DNA of 64,000 nt. Source: an uncultured Bacteroidales bacterium. GTDB taxonomy: Bacteria > Bacteroidota > Bacteroidia > Bacteroidales > Bacteroidaceae. The DNA lies in the NCBI GenBank assembly GCA_902771725.1, contig CACXXT010000001.1:1-64000 (forward strand), written 5' to 3'. The position numbers and the translations under genes were made by a program. The notes below the pieces were generated by a model, which was not told the DNA's origin, searched no databases, and saw nothing but the letters and a program-made list of their open reading frames with translations. This document shows, piece after piece, positions 7,509 to 16,071 of the stretch (its first letter is position 1; the number at the start of each line of letters is the position of its first letter).

Positions 7509-8456
7509 TCAGAATTGATTCAGGCGGCTGGTGTCGACATTGGCAGCCACGCCTCCATGGTCCACTTCCACTTTGTCTGCCGTTCCTGCGAGTTTGATCT
7601 TCGAGGCGCCGTCGGAGTGGGCGTAGGCACTCTGGGCTTCGAGCTGAGCCTCGATTTTGGAGGCACCGGTGCAGAAGGCACGCAGGGCACCGCCCTTGAA
7701 GGTCACATCGCCCTTGCTGGCTCCGGAGCAACCGAGTTCCAGGACTTCGCTGCCCGTGACGGATGCCTCGACCTTGGAGGCTCCACCGACGTTGAACGTC
7801 ACTTTCTCCTTGGCAGCCAGGGCCGGATATGCCGCCTTGCTGGCGCCTTTGATGGACGTGACAGCTGCTTTGTCGGCGGTGAGTTTCCGGATATCGACCT
7901 TGCTGGAACCGCGGACTTCCGCTCCATATTCCTTGCAGACGGCGCCTCCGATGTGTACTTCGGAGCATCCGCTGAGACTCAGCTTCAGGCTGGGCGTGTC
8001 GAGGTCGCCAAGCTTCAGCTTAGAGACTCCTTCGAGCCGCACATAGAGGAAGTCGGTCGTCATCGTTCCGGTTTCGAAGCTGGAGACGCCGCTGAGCAGG
8101 ATGTTCTCCAGACAGGGTGCCGTCAGCTCGAGGATGAAGTGATGCTGCCCGTCGGGGAGGTCTTTCTTCTTGAGGTTGTCGAGTTTACGGGTCTTCTTGG
8201 CGCCCACCTTGAGTTGTCCTCCCGCGGACGTGACCTCCATATATTCGAGCAGATCGGTGCGCCCGGTGAGTTTCACGCTATAGGTTTCGCCCTGTTTGTA
8301 GATGACCTTCACTACGCTGCTGACATCGATGTTGGTGAAGTCACGGAGGTCGTAGGTGCGGGTGGTGAAGGGAGAGGATGCAGAGGCTACTGCAGCCTTT
8401 GCAGTTGAGATGCTGACGATTGCTGCAAGCAGCAGGAATGCAAAATACTTTTTCAT
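7509..8456 (-). CDS. Secreted GIN-domain (DUF2807) protein
   Basis: 315 residues with a signal peptide (KKYFAFLLLAAIVSISTAKA) and a repetitive beta-helix-like body in which phrases such as LSGVSSFETG, LEGVSKLKLG, LSGCSEVHIGG, GASKVEASVTG, CSGASKGDVTF and TGASKIEAQL recur about every 20 residues. This is the head GIN domain (DUF2807) of Bacteroidetes. Exported or surface-associated; molecular role not known. Its start overlaps the preceding gene's end by 4 bp (ATGA-type coupling), so it is the last gene of the sigma-factor operon. Confidence 0.85.
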   Translation of the reverse strand: MKKYFAFLLLAAIVSISTAKAAVASASSPFTTRTYDLRDFTNIDVSSVVKVIYKQGETYSVKLTGRTDLLEYMEVTSAGGQLKVGAKKTRKLDNLKKKDLPDGQHHFILELTAPCLENILLSGVSSFETGTMTTDFLYVRLEGVSKLKLGDLDTPSLKLSLSGCSEVHIGGAVCKEYGAEVRGSSKVDIRKLTADKAAVTSIKGASKAAYPALAAKEKVTFNVGGASKVEASVTGSEVLELGCSGASKGDVTFKGGALRAFCTGASKIEAQLEAQSAYAHSDGASKIKLAGTADKVEVDHGGVAANVDTSRLNQF

Positions 8457-8896
8457 TTGTCCGATTCTTTTATGTTTTTATTCATTTTTATCACGATGGT
8501 CACTTTGCCGTCGCGGGCTTTCATTGCCCTGTCGGCTGTGTACTGGAGCATATAGATGCGGTTCTGCGCCTCGCCCTCCACATTCAGCAACAGGGTGTGG
8601 CGGTTGCCGTCCTCCACTTTGTGGGTGAAGCGCCCCGTGCGGCTCTCGGCTTCAAAACGTTCCTCGCAGCTGATGATGTCGATGCCTCGCGACAGCTCCC
8701 GCACCTTCACCACGCGGATGACCTCGCGTGTCCGCGGGTCGCGCTCCACCACGCTGGTGAACTTGCTCTGCCCGTGGGTGCTCTCGCTGTTCACGAAGCG
8801 GTCGATGCTGTTCTCCTTGCCCGCGGAGCCGCTCTGCGCTGCTGCCGTGAGCGTCAGCAGCAACGTGGCTAAGAGGATGAAAAATCTGTGTCTCAT
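8453..8896 (-). CDS. Small secreted protein (DUF5024-like)
   Basis: 147 residues; signal peptide RHRFFILLATLLLTLTAAAQ, then a predicted alpha/beta domain with FTSVVERDPRTREVIRVVKV and HTLLLNVEGEAQNRIYMLQY. I place it tentatively in DUF5024, which in Bacteroidales often lies with GIN-domain proteins and an ECF sigma factor; this is recall, not a search. It ends 4 bp inside the GIN gene and starts 16 bp after the putative anti-sigma gene. Confidence 0.65.
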   Translation of the reverse strand: MRHRFFILLATLLLTLTAAAQSGSAGKENSIDRFVNSESTHGQSKFTSVVERDPRTREVIRVVKVRELSRGIDIISCEERFEAESRTGRFTHKVEDGNRHTLLLNVEGEAQNRIYMLQYTADRAMKARDGKVTIVIKMNKNIKESDK

Positions 8897-8912
8897 ATAT
8901 ACCTTATTATAT

Positions 8913-9278
8913 TTATTCCCGACTGAGGAGTTCTGCCTGGTCGGCCATGCTCAGCGCCTCGCTGATGTCGCTCTTGATGAGCTGCAGGTCGTCCTGCCGT
9001 TGTCCGTTCTCTATCACATAGCTACCCTCATAGACCGCCAGCGACCGCGACTCCCTCAGGCGAGGCACGAGGATGAAGAGTCCCAGGACGAGGAGGGCAG
9101 CTAGGGCAAGGAACCACCGCGCTGCCTCTCCCCTCCCTAACTGGGCAGGTCGAGGCTGGGTTTGCTGGGTCTTTTCCATCACCTTCTCCGTCAACCCTTC
9201 GGGCAGGCGTATGCGGCTCTGTTCGCGCTGGAGCGCCATCCGCAACGCAGCATCGTTATGTCTATCGTTCTTGCTCAT
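8913..9278 (-). CDS. Single-pass membrane protein, probable anti-sigma partner
   Basis: 121 residues: a charged cytoplasmic N-terminus (~1-55), one transmembrane helix (WFLALAALLVLGLFILVP, ~56-73) and a short periplasmic tail. It overlaps the sigma-factor stop by 17 bp. That position and topology fit a small anti-sigma or sigma-regulatory protein, but no zinc-type ZAS motif (HxxxCxxC) is present. A stretch near residues 42-50 (QLGRGEAARW) is encoded by a C-rich run resembling half of the palindromic elements described elsewhere in the window. Confidence 0.55.
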   Translation of the reverse strand: MSKNDRHNDAALRMALQREQSRIRLPEGLTEKVMEKTQQTQPRPAQLGRGEAARWFLALAALLVLGLFILVPRLRESRSLAVYEGSYVIENGQRQDDLQLIKSDISEALSMADQAELLSRE

Positions 9279-9825
9279 GTTCCAGTTGTTTTATCAGTAG
9301 GTACAAGCGTTTTCTCACTCTATGCAGTCTCGTGGTCACGTTGGAGACCGAGGTGCCGAGGATGAAGGCAATCTCGCGCGCCGTGCGGTCTTCGAAGTAG
9401 AACAGCGTCACCGCCGTGCGGTCTGGTGGCGAGAGGCGCTTCAGGGCTTCCTCCAGCAGTGCTATCCGTTCCTCGGTCGCTTCCGAGAGGGCGCTGTCCG
9501 CCATCTCGTCCGTCACACTGTCCACCAGCCGTTCGTCCATCGGCAGCGTCACCACCCGCCGGCTTCGCAGGTGCATCAGTGCGGTGTTGTAGGCGATGCG
9601 GTAGAGCCAGGTGGCGAAGTCGGCCTCTGCCCGGAAGTCAGCCAGATGGGTGTAGGCCTGCACGAAGGTGTCCTGAGTCAGTTCCTCGGCTTCGGCGTCG
9701 GTGCCCACCAGCCGCACCACGAGGCCATACACCTTGGCCCCATAGCGTTCCAGCAGTTCGGCAAAGGCCTGAGTCTCGCCGCCGAGCACCTGCCGGATGA
9801 TTTTTGCATCGTCTTTTCTTGCCAT
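9262..9825 (-). CDS. ECF-family RNA polymerase sigma factor
   Basis: 187 residues from the ATG at 9825 (MARKDDAKIIRQVLGGETQA); the frame is open further upstream, but that part crosses the promoter and lacks homology. Region 2 is clear (AEELTQDTFVQAYTHLADFR, DFATWLYRIAYNTALMHLRS) and region 4 shows LSPPDRTAVTLFYFEDRTAR followed by an HTH (IAFILGTSVSNVTTRLHRVR). It heads a four-gene operon with the membrane protein, DUF5024-like and GIN proteins, which are its likely targets or partners. Confidence 0.92.
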   Translation of the reverse strand: MARKDDAKIIRQVLGGETQAFAELLERYGAKVYGLVVRLVGTDAEAEELTQDTFVQAYTHLADFRAEADFATWLYRIAYNTALMHLRSRRVVTLPMDERLVDSVTDEMADSALSEATEERIALLEEALKRLSPPDRTAVTLFYFEDRTAREIAFILGTSVSNVTTRLHRVRKRLYLLIKQLEHEQER

Positions 9826-9864
9826 TCTGTCCTTTTGATGCACTTTCTTGCGAAATGTCACACA

Positions 9865-9895
9865 CAAAAGTAGAAACTTTTTGGCATACGGCAAA
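9865..9895 (-). promoter_or_regulatory. Promoter of the ECF sigma operon
   Basis: On the minus strand TTTG (9895-9892), 19 bp, TACTTTTG (9872-9865): a full -33/-7 Bacteroidetes promoter about 40 bp before the sigma-factor ATG. Confidence 0.75.
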
Positions 9896-9914
9896 GAAAA
9901 AGCGGAAAAATGGC

Positions 9915-9922
9915 TATCTTTG
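9915..9922 (+). promoter_or_regulatory. -7 box for the GH78 gene
   Basis: TATCTTTG on the plus strand, 40 bp before the rhamnosidase start. The -33 element at the correct distance is not obvious. Confidence 0.55.
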
Positions 9923-9962
9923 TGCCGCAAATCCAATGAAACAACCTTAAAACTTCTGGAAT

Positions 9963-12635
9963 ATGAAACGCATCTTCTTCCTTCTGACAGCAATGCTGCC
10001 GCTGTTGGCAAGCGCCCAGCTGCGGGTGACCGGACTGACGGTGGAACACATGGTGAATCCTGCCGTGGTGGACGCGCGGCAGCCGCGCCTCTCGTGGATC
10101 AATGAGCCTCGGGACGAGCGGGTGAAAGGCGAACGCCAGACGGCCTACCGCATCGTCGTCGCCTCCTCGGAGGAAGGGCTGCGGCGCGGACGCTATGACC
10201 TGTGGGACAGCGGACGCGTGCCCTCGGAGTGCTCGGTGCTGGTGCCCTACGAAGGACGCACGCTGACCTCCGGACAGGACTGCTACTGGAAGGTACAGAC
10301 GTGGAACGCACGGGGCAAGTGCTCGAAGTGGAGCCCCGTAGGGCATTGGGGCATGGGACTGCTGAAGGAGTCCGACTGGCAGGCACGCTGGATCACCTCG
10401 CCACAGCCGTCGCAGGGCGCACCGCTGCTGCGCAAGGCGTTCACACTCAGGCGCAAGGTGCTGCGGGCCAAGGCGTTCGTCACGGCGGGCGGTTTCTTTG
10501 AACTGTACATCAACGGCAAGCGTGTGGGCGATGACTACCTCGTGCCGAACCTCACCAACTACTCCGTGCGCCAAGACCTGGACAAAGGGAGCATACCCAT
10601 CGACCCGCGCTTCACGGACTACCGCATTATGTACCTGGCCTACGACATCACACAGCAGCTCCGCGAGGGCGGGAATGCTGCCGGGCTGATGCTTGGGCGG
10701 GGATTCTACGACACCGAGAGCGGGCGCGTCAGGACCTTCGGCAAGGCCTGTGCGCTCTGCCAGATCGAGGTGACCTACGACGATGGCACGCGGGAGGTGG
10801 TGGCTACGGACGAATCGTGGCTCACACGCCCCTCGGCCATCACGATGAACGGGGTGTACGAAGGCGAGGTGTACGACGCACGCCTCGAGACACCCGGCTG
10901 GGCTGAACCGGTCATCGACGAGAGCAGTTGGCAACGCGCCGTGCTGGCAACGCCGCCCACGGGCCAGCTGACCGCCCACACGGCTCCCACCGACCGCATC
11001 ACTGAGGTGCTGCAACCCGTGAGCATCCAGCGCCGGGACAGCACCTTCCTCGTCACCTTCGAGAAGGAGGTGGCAGGATGGGTGCGGCTGAAGGACTTCT
11101 GCGCCGCAGAGGGACAGCGCATCGAGGTGAAGTACCTCAGCGAGTCGCCGCTGGGACAGCAGGTCTTCTTTGCAGGAAAACCCTCTGCTCGGCCCGAAGG
11201 GACGCTCCACACTTGGAGAACTCTAAACTCTCAACTCTACACTCTAAACTCTCAACACAGCTACGCGCCGCGCTTCACCTGGTTCGTGTTCTCGCAGGTG
11301 GAGGTCATCGGGCTGGACAGTCTCTCGGCAACGCAGATACAGGCCGAAGCCGTGAACACCGACGTTCGTCCCTGGGCTGAGTTCCACACCAGCAACCCGC
11401 TCATCAACAGCATCTACGCTGCCTGGGTACGATCGCAGCTGGACAACATGCACGGAGGCATCGCCAGCGACTGTCCCCACCGCGAGCGTCTGCCCTACAC
11501 GGGCGACGGACAGATAGCAGCGGCGATGGTGATGCTGAACTTCGATGCCGCAGCCTTCTATCAGAAATGGATTCGCGATATGCGCGACTCGCAGAACCCC
11601 GCCACGGGCTACGTCCCCAACGGCGCTCCCTGGCAACCTACCTGCGGAGGAGGCGTGGCATGGGGCGCAGCGCTGAACACGATGTCCTGGGAGTACTACC
11701 TCCAGTACGGTGACCGCCAGCTGCTGCAGCAGGCGTACCAACCCATGCGCGCCCAGCTGCGCAATATGCAGACGTGGCTGACCCCGGACAGCACCATGTA
11801 CCAGCAGATGCGCAACCCCGTAACGGGCGAACTGCTCTACTGGCTGAACCTCGGCGACTGGGTGCCGCCCTACGGGATGCCGTCGGACGAAATCGTACAC
11901 ACCTTCTACCTCTGGCTCTGCGCCACGAACGCGGCCCGCACGGCTGCTGTACTGGGCGATGAGGCAGGGAGGCAGGAATGCGATGCCATAGCACGGCGCA
12001 CCTGGCGTGCCTTCCACCGCAAGTTCTACGACGAGGCCACAGGCAGCTACGGCGACTTCGGACCCAACATCCTTGCCCTCTATATGGGAGTGCCCGAGGA
12101 GCGCAAGCAGAAGGTCATCGAGGCCCTGCGCCGCGAGGTCATGGAGACGCACGACGGACACATCAACACGGGCTTCGTCACCACCAAGTTCTTCTTCGAG
12201 ACACTCACCGACATCGGACTGCACGACGTAGCCACCACCGCCATGCTGAAGACCGACTACCCCAGCTACGGACACTGGCTGGCACAGGGAGCCACAGTGA
12301 CCTGGGAGCAATGGAACGGCGAGAACTCCCACAACCATCCCATGTTCGGAGGCGGGCTGACATGGCTGCCACGACGGCTGGCAGGCATCAACGTGACGAC
12401 CGACGGAGCGGGCTACCGCCACTTCGACGTGCACCCCTACCCAGCCTCCGGCATCGACACCGTCCACTACAGCCTCCCTACGCCCCAAGGTCTCATCACC
12501 TCCTGCGTCATCAGCCGCAACGGTCACCTCCGCCACCTGGAACTCCGTGTGCCCGTAGGCAGCACCGCCACCGTCCACCTTCCCGGCCGCATCCTGCAGG
12601 TGCAGCAAGGAACGCACGTCTTCTCCTGCGATTAA
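9963..12635 (+). CDS. GH78 alpha-L-rhamnosidase, secreted
   Basis: 890 residues with a signal peptide (KRIFFLLTAMLPLLASAQ). N-terminal beta-sandwich modules (LRVTGLTVEHMVNPAVVDAR, LPRLSW-like segment, YRIVVASSEEG) precede an (alpha/alpha)6 barrel. The GH78 acidic motif is intact: DCPHRERLPYTGDGQ supplies D503, E508 and D515, and TWEQWNGENS supplies the base E782. It should release terminal rhamnose from pectic side chains or glycosides in the periplasm or at the surface. Odd feature: residues ~420-431 (RTLNSQLYTLNSQHS region) are encoded by an iterated ACTCTAAACTCT-type repeat that elsewhere in the window is intergenic. No SusC/D pair adjoins it. Confidence 0.93.
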   Translation: MKRIFFLLTAMLPLLASAQLRVTGLTVEHMVNPAVVDARQPRLSWINEPRDERVKGERQTAYRIVVASSEEGLRRGRYDLWDSGRVPSECSVLVPYEGRTLTSGQDCYWKVQTWNARGKCSKWSPVGHWGMGLLKESDWQARWITSPQPSQGAPLLRKAFTLRRKVLRAKAFVTAGGFFELYINGKRVGDDYLVPNLTNYSVRQDLDKGSIPIDPRFTDYRIMYLAYDITQQLREGGNAAGLMLGRGFYDTESGRVRTFGKACALCQIEVTYDDGTREVVATDESWLTRPSAITMNGVYEGEVYDARLETPGWAEPVIDESSWQRAVLATPPTGQLTAHTAPTDRITEVLQPVSIQRRDSTFLVTFEKEVAGWVRLKDFCAAEGQRIEVKYLSESPLGQQVFFAGKPSARPEGTLHTWRTLNSQLYTLNSQHSYAPRFTWFVFSQVEVIGLDSLSATQIQAEAVNTDVRPWAEFHTSNPLINSIYAAWVRSQLDNMHGGIASDCPHRERLPYTGDGQIAAAMVMLNFDAAAFYQKWIRDMRDSQNPATGYVPNGAPWQPTCGGGVAWGAALNTMSWEYYLQYGDRQLLQQAYQPMRAQLRNMQTWLTPDSTMYQQMRNPVTGELLYWLNLGDWVPPYGMPSDEIVHTFYLWLCATNAARTAAVLGDEAGRQECDAIARRTWRAFHRKFYDEATGSYGDFGPNILALYMGVPEERKQKVIEALRREVMETHDGHINTGFVTTKFFFETLTDIGLHDVATTAMLKTDYPSYGHWLAQGATVTWEQWNGENSHNHPMFGGGLTWLPRRLAGINVTTDGAGYRHFDVHPYPASGIDTVHYSLPTPQGLITSCVISRNGHLRHLELRVPVGSTATVHLPGRILQVQQGTHVFSCD
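11219..11256 (+). repeat. ACTCTAAACTCT-type iterated repeat inside GH78
   Basis: The phrase CTCTAAACTCTCAACTCTAC and a second near copy occur back to back, in frame and without stop. It is the reverse complement of the GAGTTTAGAGTTTA repeat in the TatD/polyprenyl synthetase gap at 28440-28505. Confidence 0.75.
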
Positions 12636-12670
12636 ACAAGTTTAGCACCCTATTCACGCTGAGTTTCAAC

Positions 12671-13049
12671 TCCATCGCTTCATCCACCCTGCTCCTCAGC
12701 CCCATGCAGCAGGCTTCTTTGCCCCACCCACCCTGCTCCTCAGCCTCATGCAGCAGGCTCCATCCACACATCCACCCTGCCGTGGCCACCTACCCGTTCT
12801 TTGTCATTCCATAACTCCCAGGAAAAAAACATAAATTTCCAAAAACACCTAACACCTCACGTATTTGGTGGTTAAGCATTTAATTATCAAGTCATTAACC
12901 AAAAACAACACCTCACGAACACCTCACAACACCTCACCAACACCTCACGGGGGTAGTGAAGTGTTGTGAGGTGTTCGTGAGGTGTTGAAAATTCGTAAGG
13001 CGTTGATTAACAGCCTATAGGACCTCAAAATCGTGAAGTGTTAGGTGTT
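12671..13049. repeat. Dispersed ~380-bp repeat, copy A, ending in a 206-bp long hairpin
   Basis: Matches 33072-33460 over its whole length in the same orientation, both directly 3' of a plus-strand gene. The first part has two copies of CCCTGCTCCTCAGCC..CATGCAGCAGGCT (12687-12715, 12731-12759), each a small hairpin. The second part (12844-13049) is bounded by an 18-bp inverted repeat, AACACCTAACACCTCACG, with one mismatch, and contains inverted arrays of ACACCTCAC units around a GGGGGTA loop near 12949. No protein is encoded. Confidence 0.8.
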
Positions 13050-13065
13050 TCACCAAAATTGAGCA

Positions 13066-13200
13066 GCGATTTACTCCACCATGCTTCCCGTCTGCCACAC
13101 GATAAGGCGGTATATGAACAAGGTCTTCAAGGGGCTTGCCGCAACGGGAAAGCGCACCATGGGGTGGTGACACGGATTCAAGTCCAACATGAAGAACAAA
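13066..13200 (+). pseudogene. IS982-family transposase remnant
   Basis: The frame from 13066 reads AIYSTMLPVCHTIRR, NKVFKGLAATGKRTMGW, a TGA stop at 13168, then HGFKSN. This matches the IS982 DDE region (IDS..LPVCH..R...NKVFKG.A..GK..MGW..GFKLH). The first catalytic Asp is Tyr and a stop interrupts the motif; neither end of the gene is present, so it is dead. It begins 17 bp after repeat copy A. Confidence 0.55.
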
Positions 13201-13274
13201 CTCATGCCAATGTGGAGAACAGCAGGCCGCCAGGTGAAACGCTGTATTACTGTGGCTATGATACGCTTAACTTG

Positions 13275-13308
13275 AAAAAAGGGCCAATGCAGGATGCTGC
13301 ATTGACCC
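13275..13308 (-). terminator. Intrinsic terminator downstream of the Rpn pseudogene
   Basis: A stem of 12 bp with one mismatch (GGGCCAATGCAG at 13281, loop GATG, CTGCATTGACCC to 13308) followed on the minus strand by six Ts (13280-13275). It lies ~100 bp after the Rpn gene end. Confidence 0.75.
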
Positions 13309-13401
13309 TTCGGCGTGCACTGGGAATCTGGACAAATATCAAGTAATGAACTTATGCGCAGAACTACTATAGGAGTTCGATTTCTTGTTCCGTCAGTCCT
13401 G

Positions 13402-14335
13402 TCAGTTCGGCAATCTCTTGCAGTCAAAGCCCTTTGCCTTCATCTTCCTGGCTGTCTCGTAATGAGCTTTCTCTATTCCTCTTTCCATTCCTTCTGCCAT
13501 CCCTTTCTCTATTCCTTCTGCCAGTCCCTTCTCTATTCCTTCTGCCAATCCTTTTTCCATTCCTTCCGCTATCCCTTTCTCTATTCCTTCTGCCATCCCC
13601 TCTTCCTTGGCCTCCTTCCTTGCGGTGTTGATGGCGTTGGTGATGTCGCGATACGCCTTGATGCTCTCCTCATATTCCCGCTGATCCTGCTGGTTGAATC
13701 GGGCAATCTCGGCCTGCTCGAACAGGCGGGTGAACACCTTCTCCTGCAATGCGGCGGGACGCTCGAACAGACGCGAGAGGTTGCGCAGGACGAACAGCCA
13801 TTTGTCGAGCATCGTCACCAGCTCGGACTCCGTCTTGTTGAACTTCGGCATCTCGATGTACATGAACGTCAGCTTGTCGAAGAACACGTGCTTGTCTTCG
13901 GTGTCCATCAGCTTCACTTCATGGAACAGGCATTCGGGGCTGTACTCATCCTCGGGGAACACGAAGTTGAGGATGCCGATGGTGTAGACGCTGTGCAGCT
14001 CGAAGTCCCAGTCGCCACGCGTGGCCTGCTCGCGGATGGGGTACGTGGCATAGAAGACGCTGCGTGAAGAACTGCTGATAGACGTTCTGCATCTCGACGA
14101 TGAACTTCTCGCCGCGGTCGTTCTCGCAATACACGTCGAAGATGGCACGGCGCTCGCCGACGTGGGCACCGAGGTGCTCGCCGTTGAGGTAGTGGATGTC
14201 GGTGACGACCTGCTTGCCGTCGAACAGGGCATTGAGGAAACTCATCAGGAGTTCCTTGTTCAGTTCCGTGCCGAAGAGTTTCTTGAAACCGAAGTCCGTG
14301 TATGGATTGATGTAACGTTCTTCTGTCATTGCCAT
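13402..14335 (-). pseudogene. Rpn-family PD-(D/E)XK nuclease / putative transposase, frameshifted
   Basis: The 5' part from the ATG at 14335 reads MAMTEERYINPYTDFGFKKL, LMSFLNALFDGKQVVTDI, DVYCENDRGEKFIVEMQNVY, i.e. the nuclease core with its D...ExQ-type motif. Near 14060-14075 the frame is lost and homology continues in another frame as RSVFYATYPIREQATRGDWD, FELHSVYTIGILNFVF, LDKWLFVLRNLSRL. A small deletion (2 or 5 bp) between QQFF and RSVF explains this. The C-terminus is an iterated EGIEKGMAEGMEKGLAEG tail before KMKAKGFDCKRLPN. The full gene would be ~310 residues. It has its own promoter and terminator. Confidence 0.8.
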
Positions 14336-14405
14336 AGTAGTCTGTTCTCCATTGTTTCTGGGTGCAAAGGTAGGCGAAATCATTCAATCAGCCAAATCTT
14401 TTGCC
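14308..14405 (-). repeat. 98-bp promoter-plus-start module, copy 1 (Rpn gene)
   Basis: 94 of 98 positions match 18456-18553. It carries -33 TTTG, -7 TACCTTTG, leader, ATG and the first nine codons (MAMTEERYI). Confidence 0.85.
14365..14396 (-). promoter_or_regulatory. Promoter of the Rpn-family gene
   Basis: Minus-strand TTTG (14396-14393), 20 bp, TACCTTTG (14372-14365), 30 bp before the ATG at 14335. The rest of the gap to 14699 is A/T-rich and shows no gene or repeat that I can recognise. Confidence 0.75.
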
Positions 14406-14699
14406 GATTTTCTGCATTTCGCGGTTCTATTCAAAGGAAAATGGTGTTCGGGAGGGATTGGGAAAATGCCACATCCTTACACTCGTATTTCATTTCCTTT
14501 TGTTTTTATGTTTATATATAGAGGTTATTTTTGACTTATTCCCCTATCTGGCTTTTTACCAGCGAGAAGTAGAATAAACCCAAACCTCATAAAATGTGAC
14601 ATTTAACGTATATAGGATTTATTTGTTATGGAGCAAGGTGCCATGTTTTTTTCTTAACGTCATCGCTCAAAGTCAAAAATTAGAATAAGAAAAAGCACG

Positions 14700-15836
14700 C
14701 TATTTTAGGAAGCCTGTTGCAATCAGCCTTTCCTCCTCCGTCTGCATTATCACTTGATGCCTTGCCCAAAAAGCGGAATCATATCCGACGTCACTCACGT
14801 GTTTTACAATTGATTTCTTTTCCCCTAATTCGCTCGCTCGATAGTTTATTTCGTCCGGAGAAATTTCCTCATCAAGGCGAAAGAGCGTAATCCTATTGGT
14901 AAGGCCCTTTTCTATGGCACAAAACGTTGTTATATTACTGACTTCTAAGAAGCCATTGACAGTAGTATATTCCAGATGCAACGATACCTTGCAGTTACGG
15001 AAACGCAATTCACCAATCCATACTAGGACATTCTCAATCCGGCCATGCAATACCAGAGGTGATAAAGTCTTGGCATCAAGATATAGGAATCCTGTGATTA
15101 TCGGTTGCCGCGTATTTTCTTTCTTTTTTTGAAAATACAACTGATATATCTTTCCTCCATTACCATCGTTCAGAAGCTCATAGGTGATGTCGTAGTATTT
15201 TTTATAGAAAGCTTCACCGGCACCTGGGGATAACGGGGATATCAATTCCTTTTCTTTCCAATATTTCACGCCTTTGGTCATTACACCGACTTGAGCGTTA
15301 AGCCATAATTCACTTGTCCCCCAATGAGCGCCCATTTGACGCCCCGTACGCATGATAATATGTCGTAAATTGACTGCTGAGTTTGCGTCCACAAAAGCCT
15401 CGACAAGGCTCTTCAAGGTGTCTCGCTTTATACGTTCTCTATAGAAATACCGGGCTTTCCTATTCCTAAACCGCCGATATTCACCACTCAGTTTCTTTGA
15501 TGCCTTTTTCAACCAATATTCTATAGGATGAATAGTGACTTCACGCATTAACGTAGTCATCATTTCCATTTTTACGATGTCGCCCAATTCTTTTGCAACT
15601 AACCCTATGGGTTTATACCCAAAGCAGGTAATGAGTAAACTGTCAGACGGGGACGCTTCCATCGTAAACATACCATCCAAATTAGTCATCGTCAGATGTA
15701 TGTTGCCTTTGTAAACCTGGGCAAAAGGGAGCTTTTCTCCAGTAGTGGCATCTACGACCTGAACAACAAATCTTTCCTGCGCAAACAAATGCACAGGGAA
15801 GAAAAGAGCTACTATGATGATTATTCTTAAAAGCAT
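14700..15836 (-). CDS. Secreted carboxypeptidase-regulatory-like domain protein
   Basis: 378 residues; signal peptide (LLRIIIIVALFFPVHLFA), then a CarboxypepD_reg-like beta-sandwich (FVVQVVDATTGEKLPFAQVY, LDGMFTMEASPSDSLLITCF, GYKPIGL) and a ~260-residue domain with YWLKKASKKLSGEYRRF, ARYFYRERIKRDTL and GFLYLDAKTLSPLVLHGRIE. This layout is frequent in Bacteroidetes secreted proteins of unknown role. Alone on the minus strand with no clear operon partner. Confidence 0.75.
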   Translation of the reverse strand: MLLRIIIIVALFFPVHLFAQERFVVQVVDATTGEKLPFAQVYKGNIHLTMTNLDGMFTMEASPSDSLLITCFGYKPIGLVAKELGDIVKMEMMTTLMREVTIHPIEYWLKKASKKLSGEYRRFRNRKARYFYRERIKRDTLKSLVEAFVDANSAVNLRHIIMRTGRQMGAHWGTSELWLNAQVGVMTKGVKYWKEKELISPLSPGAGEAFYKKYYDITYELLNDGNGGKIYQLYFQKKKENTRQPIITGFLYLDAKTLSPLVLHGRIENVLVWIGELRFRNCKVSLHLEYTTVNGFLEVSNITTFCAIEKGLTNRITLFRLDEEISPDEINYRASELGEKKSIVKHVSDVGYDSAFWARHQVIMQTEEERLIATGFLK

Positions 15837-15914
15837 GAGACAATACTACGTCAAATTCGTATAATTTTTTTCAAATACCACATTCTTTTTAGAGTCGTAT
15901 AGGGTGAAGTGACA

Positions 15915-16065
15915 AAAGCGCTGCCCGTGGTTGGCCTTTGCAGGTCTTGCGCATGAGGTCCAGGGCAAATTGTATGTTGCCATCTACCATTCGTGTCTGT
16001 TGCTCTGTCAGTCTGATTTCGCCTGGCGTTTGCTTTATCACGGGTTCCACGACCTCCTTGTTTAC
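15915..16065 (-). pseudogene. Serpin N-terminal remnant
   Basis: Complement read from 16065 gives [39 protein letters not shown], then KTCKG before similarity fades. The pattern I.LTE.Q..MV..N..FALDL.R is the helix-A start of Bacteroidetes serpins, but the body (SPLS.. onward) is missing and no start codon is in place. The identification rests on a short stretch. Confidence 0.4.
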
Positions 16066-16071
16066 TCGGGC

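Noticed and set aside
9858..11210. Long minus-strand open frame (450 codons) opposite the GH78 gene
   Set aside because: Codon-shadow of the GC-rich rhamnosidase; no recognisable domains, and it overlaps the GH78 motifs.
12844..13049. CRISPR-like array of ACACCTCAC units
   Set aside because: Units are adjacent, inverted around a centre and lack unique spacers; it is a long hairpin.
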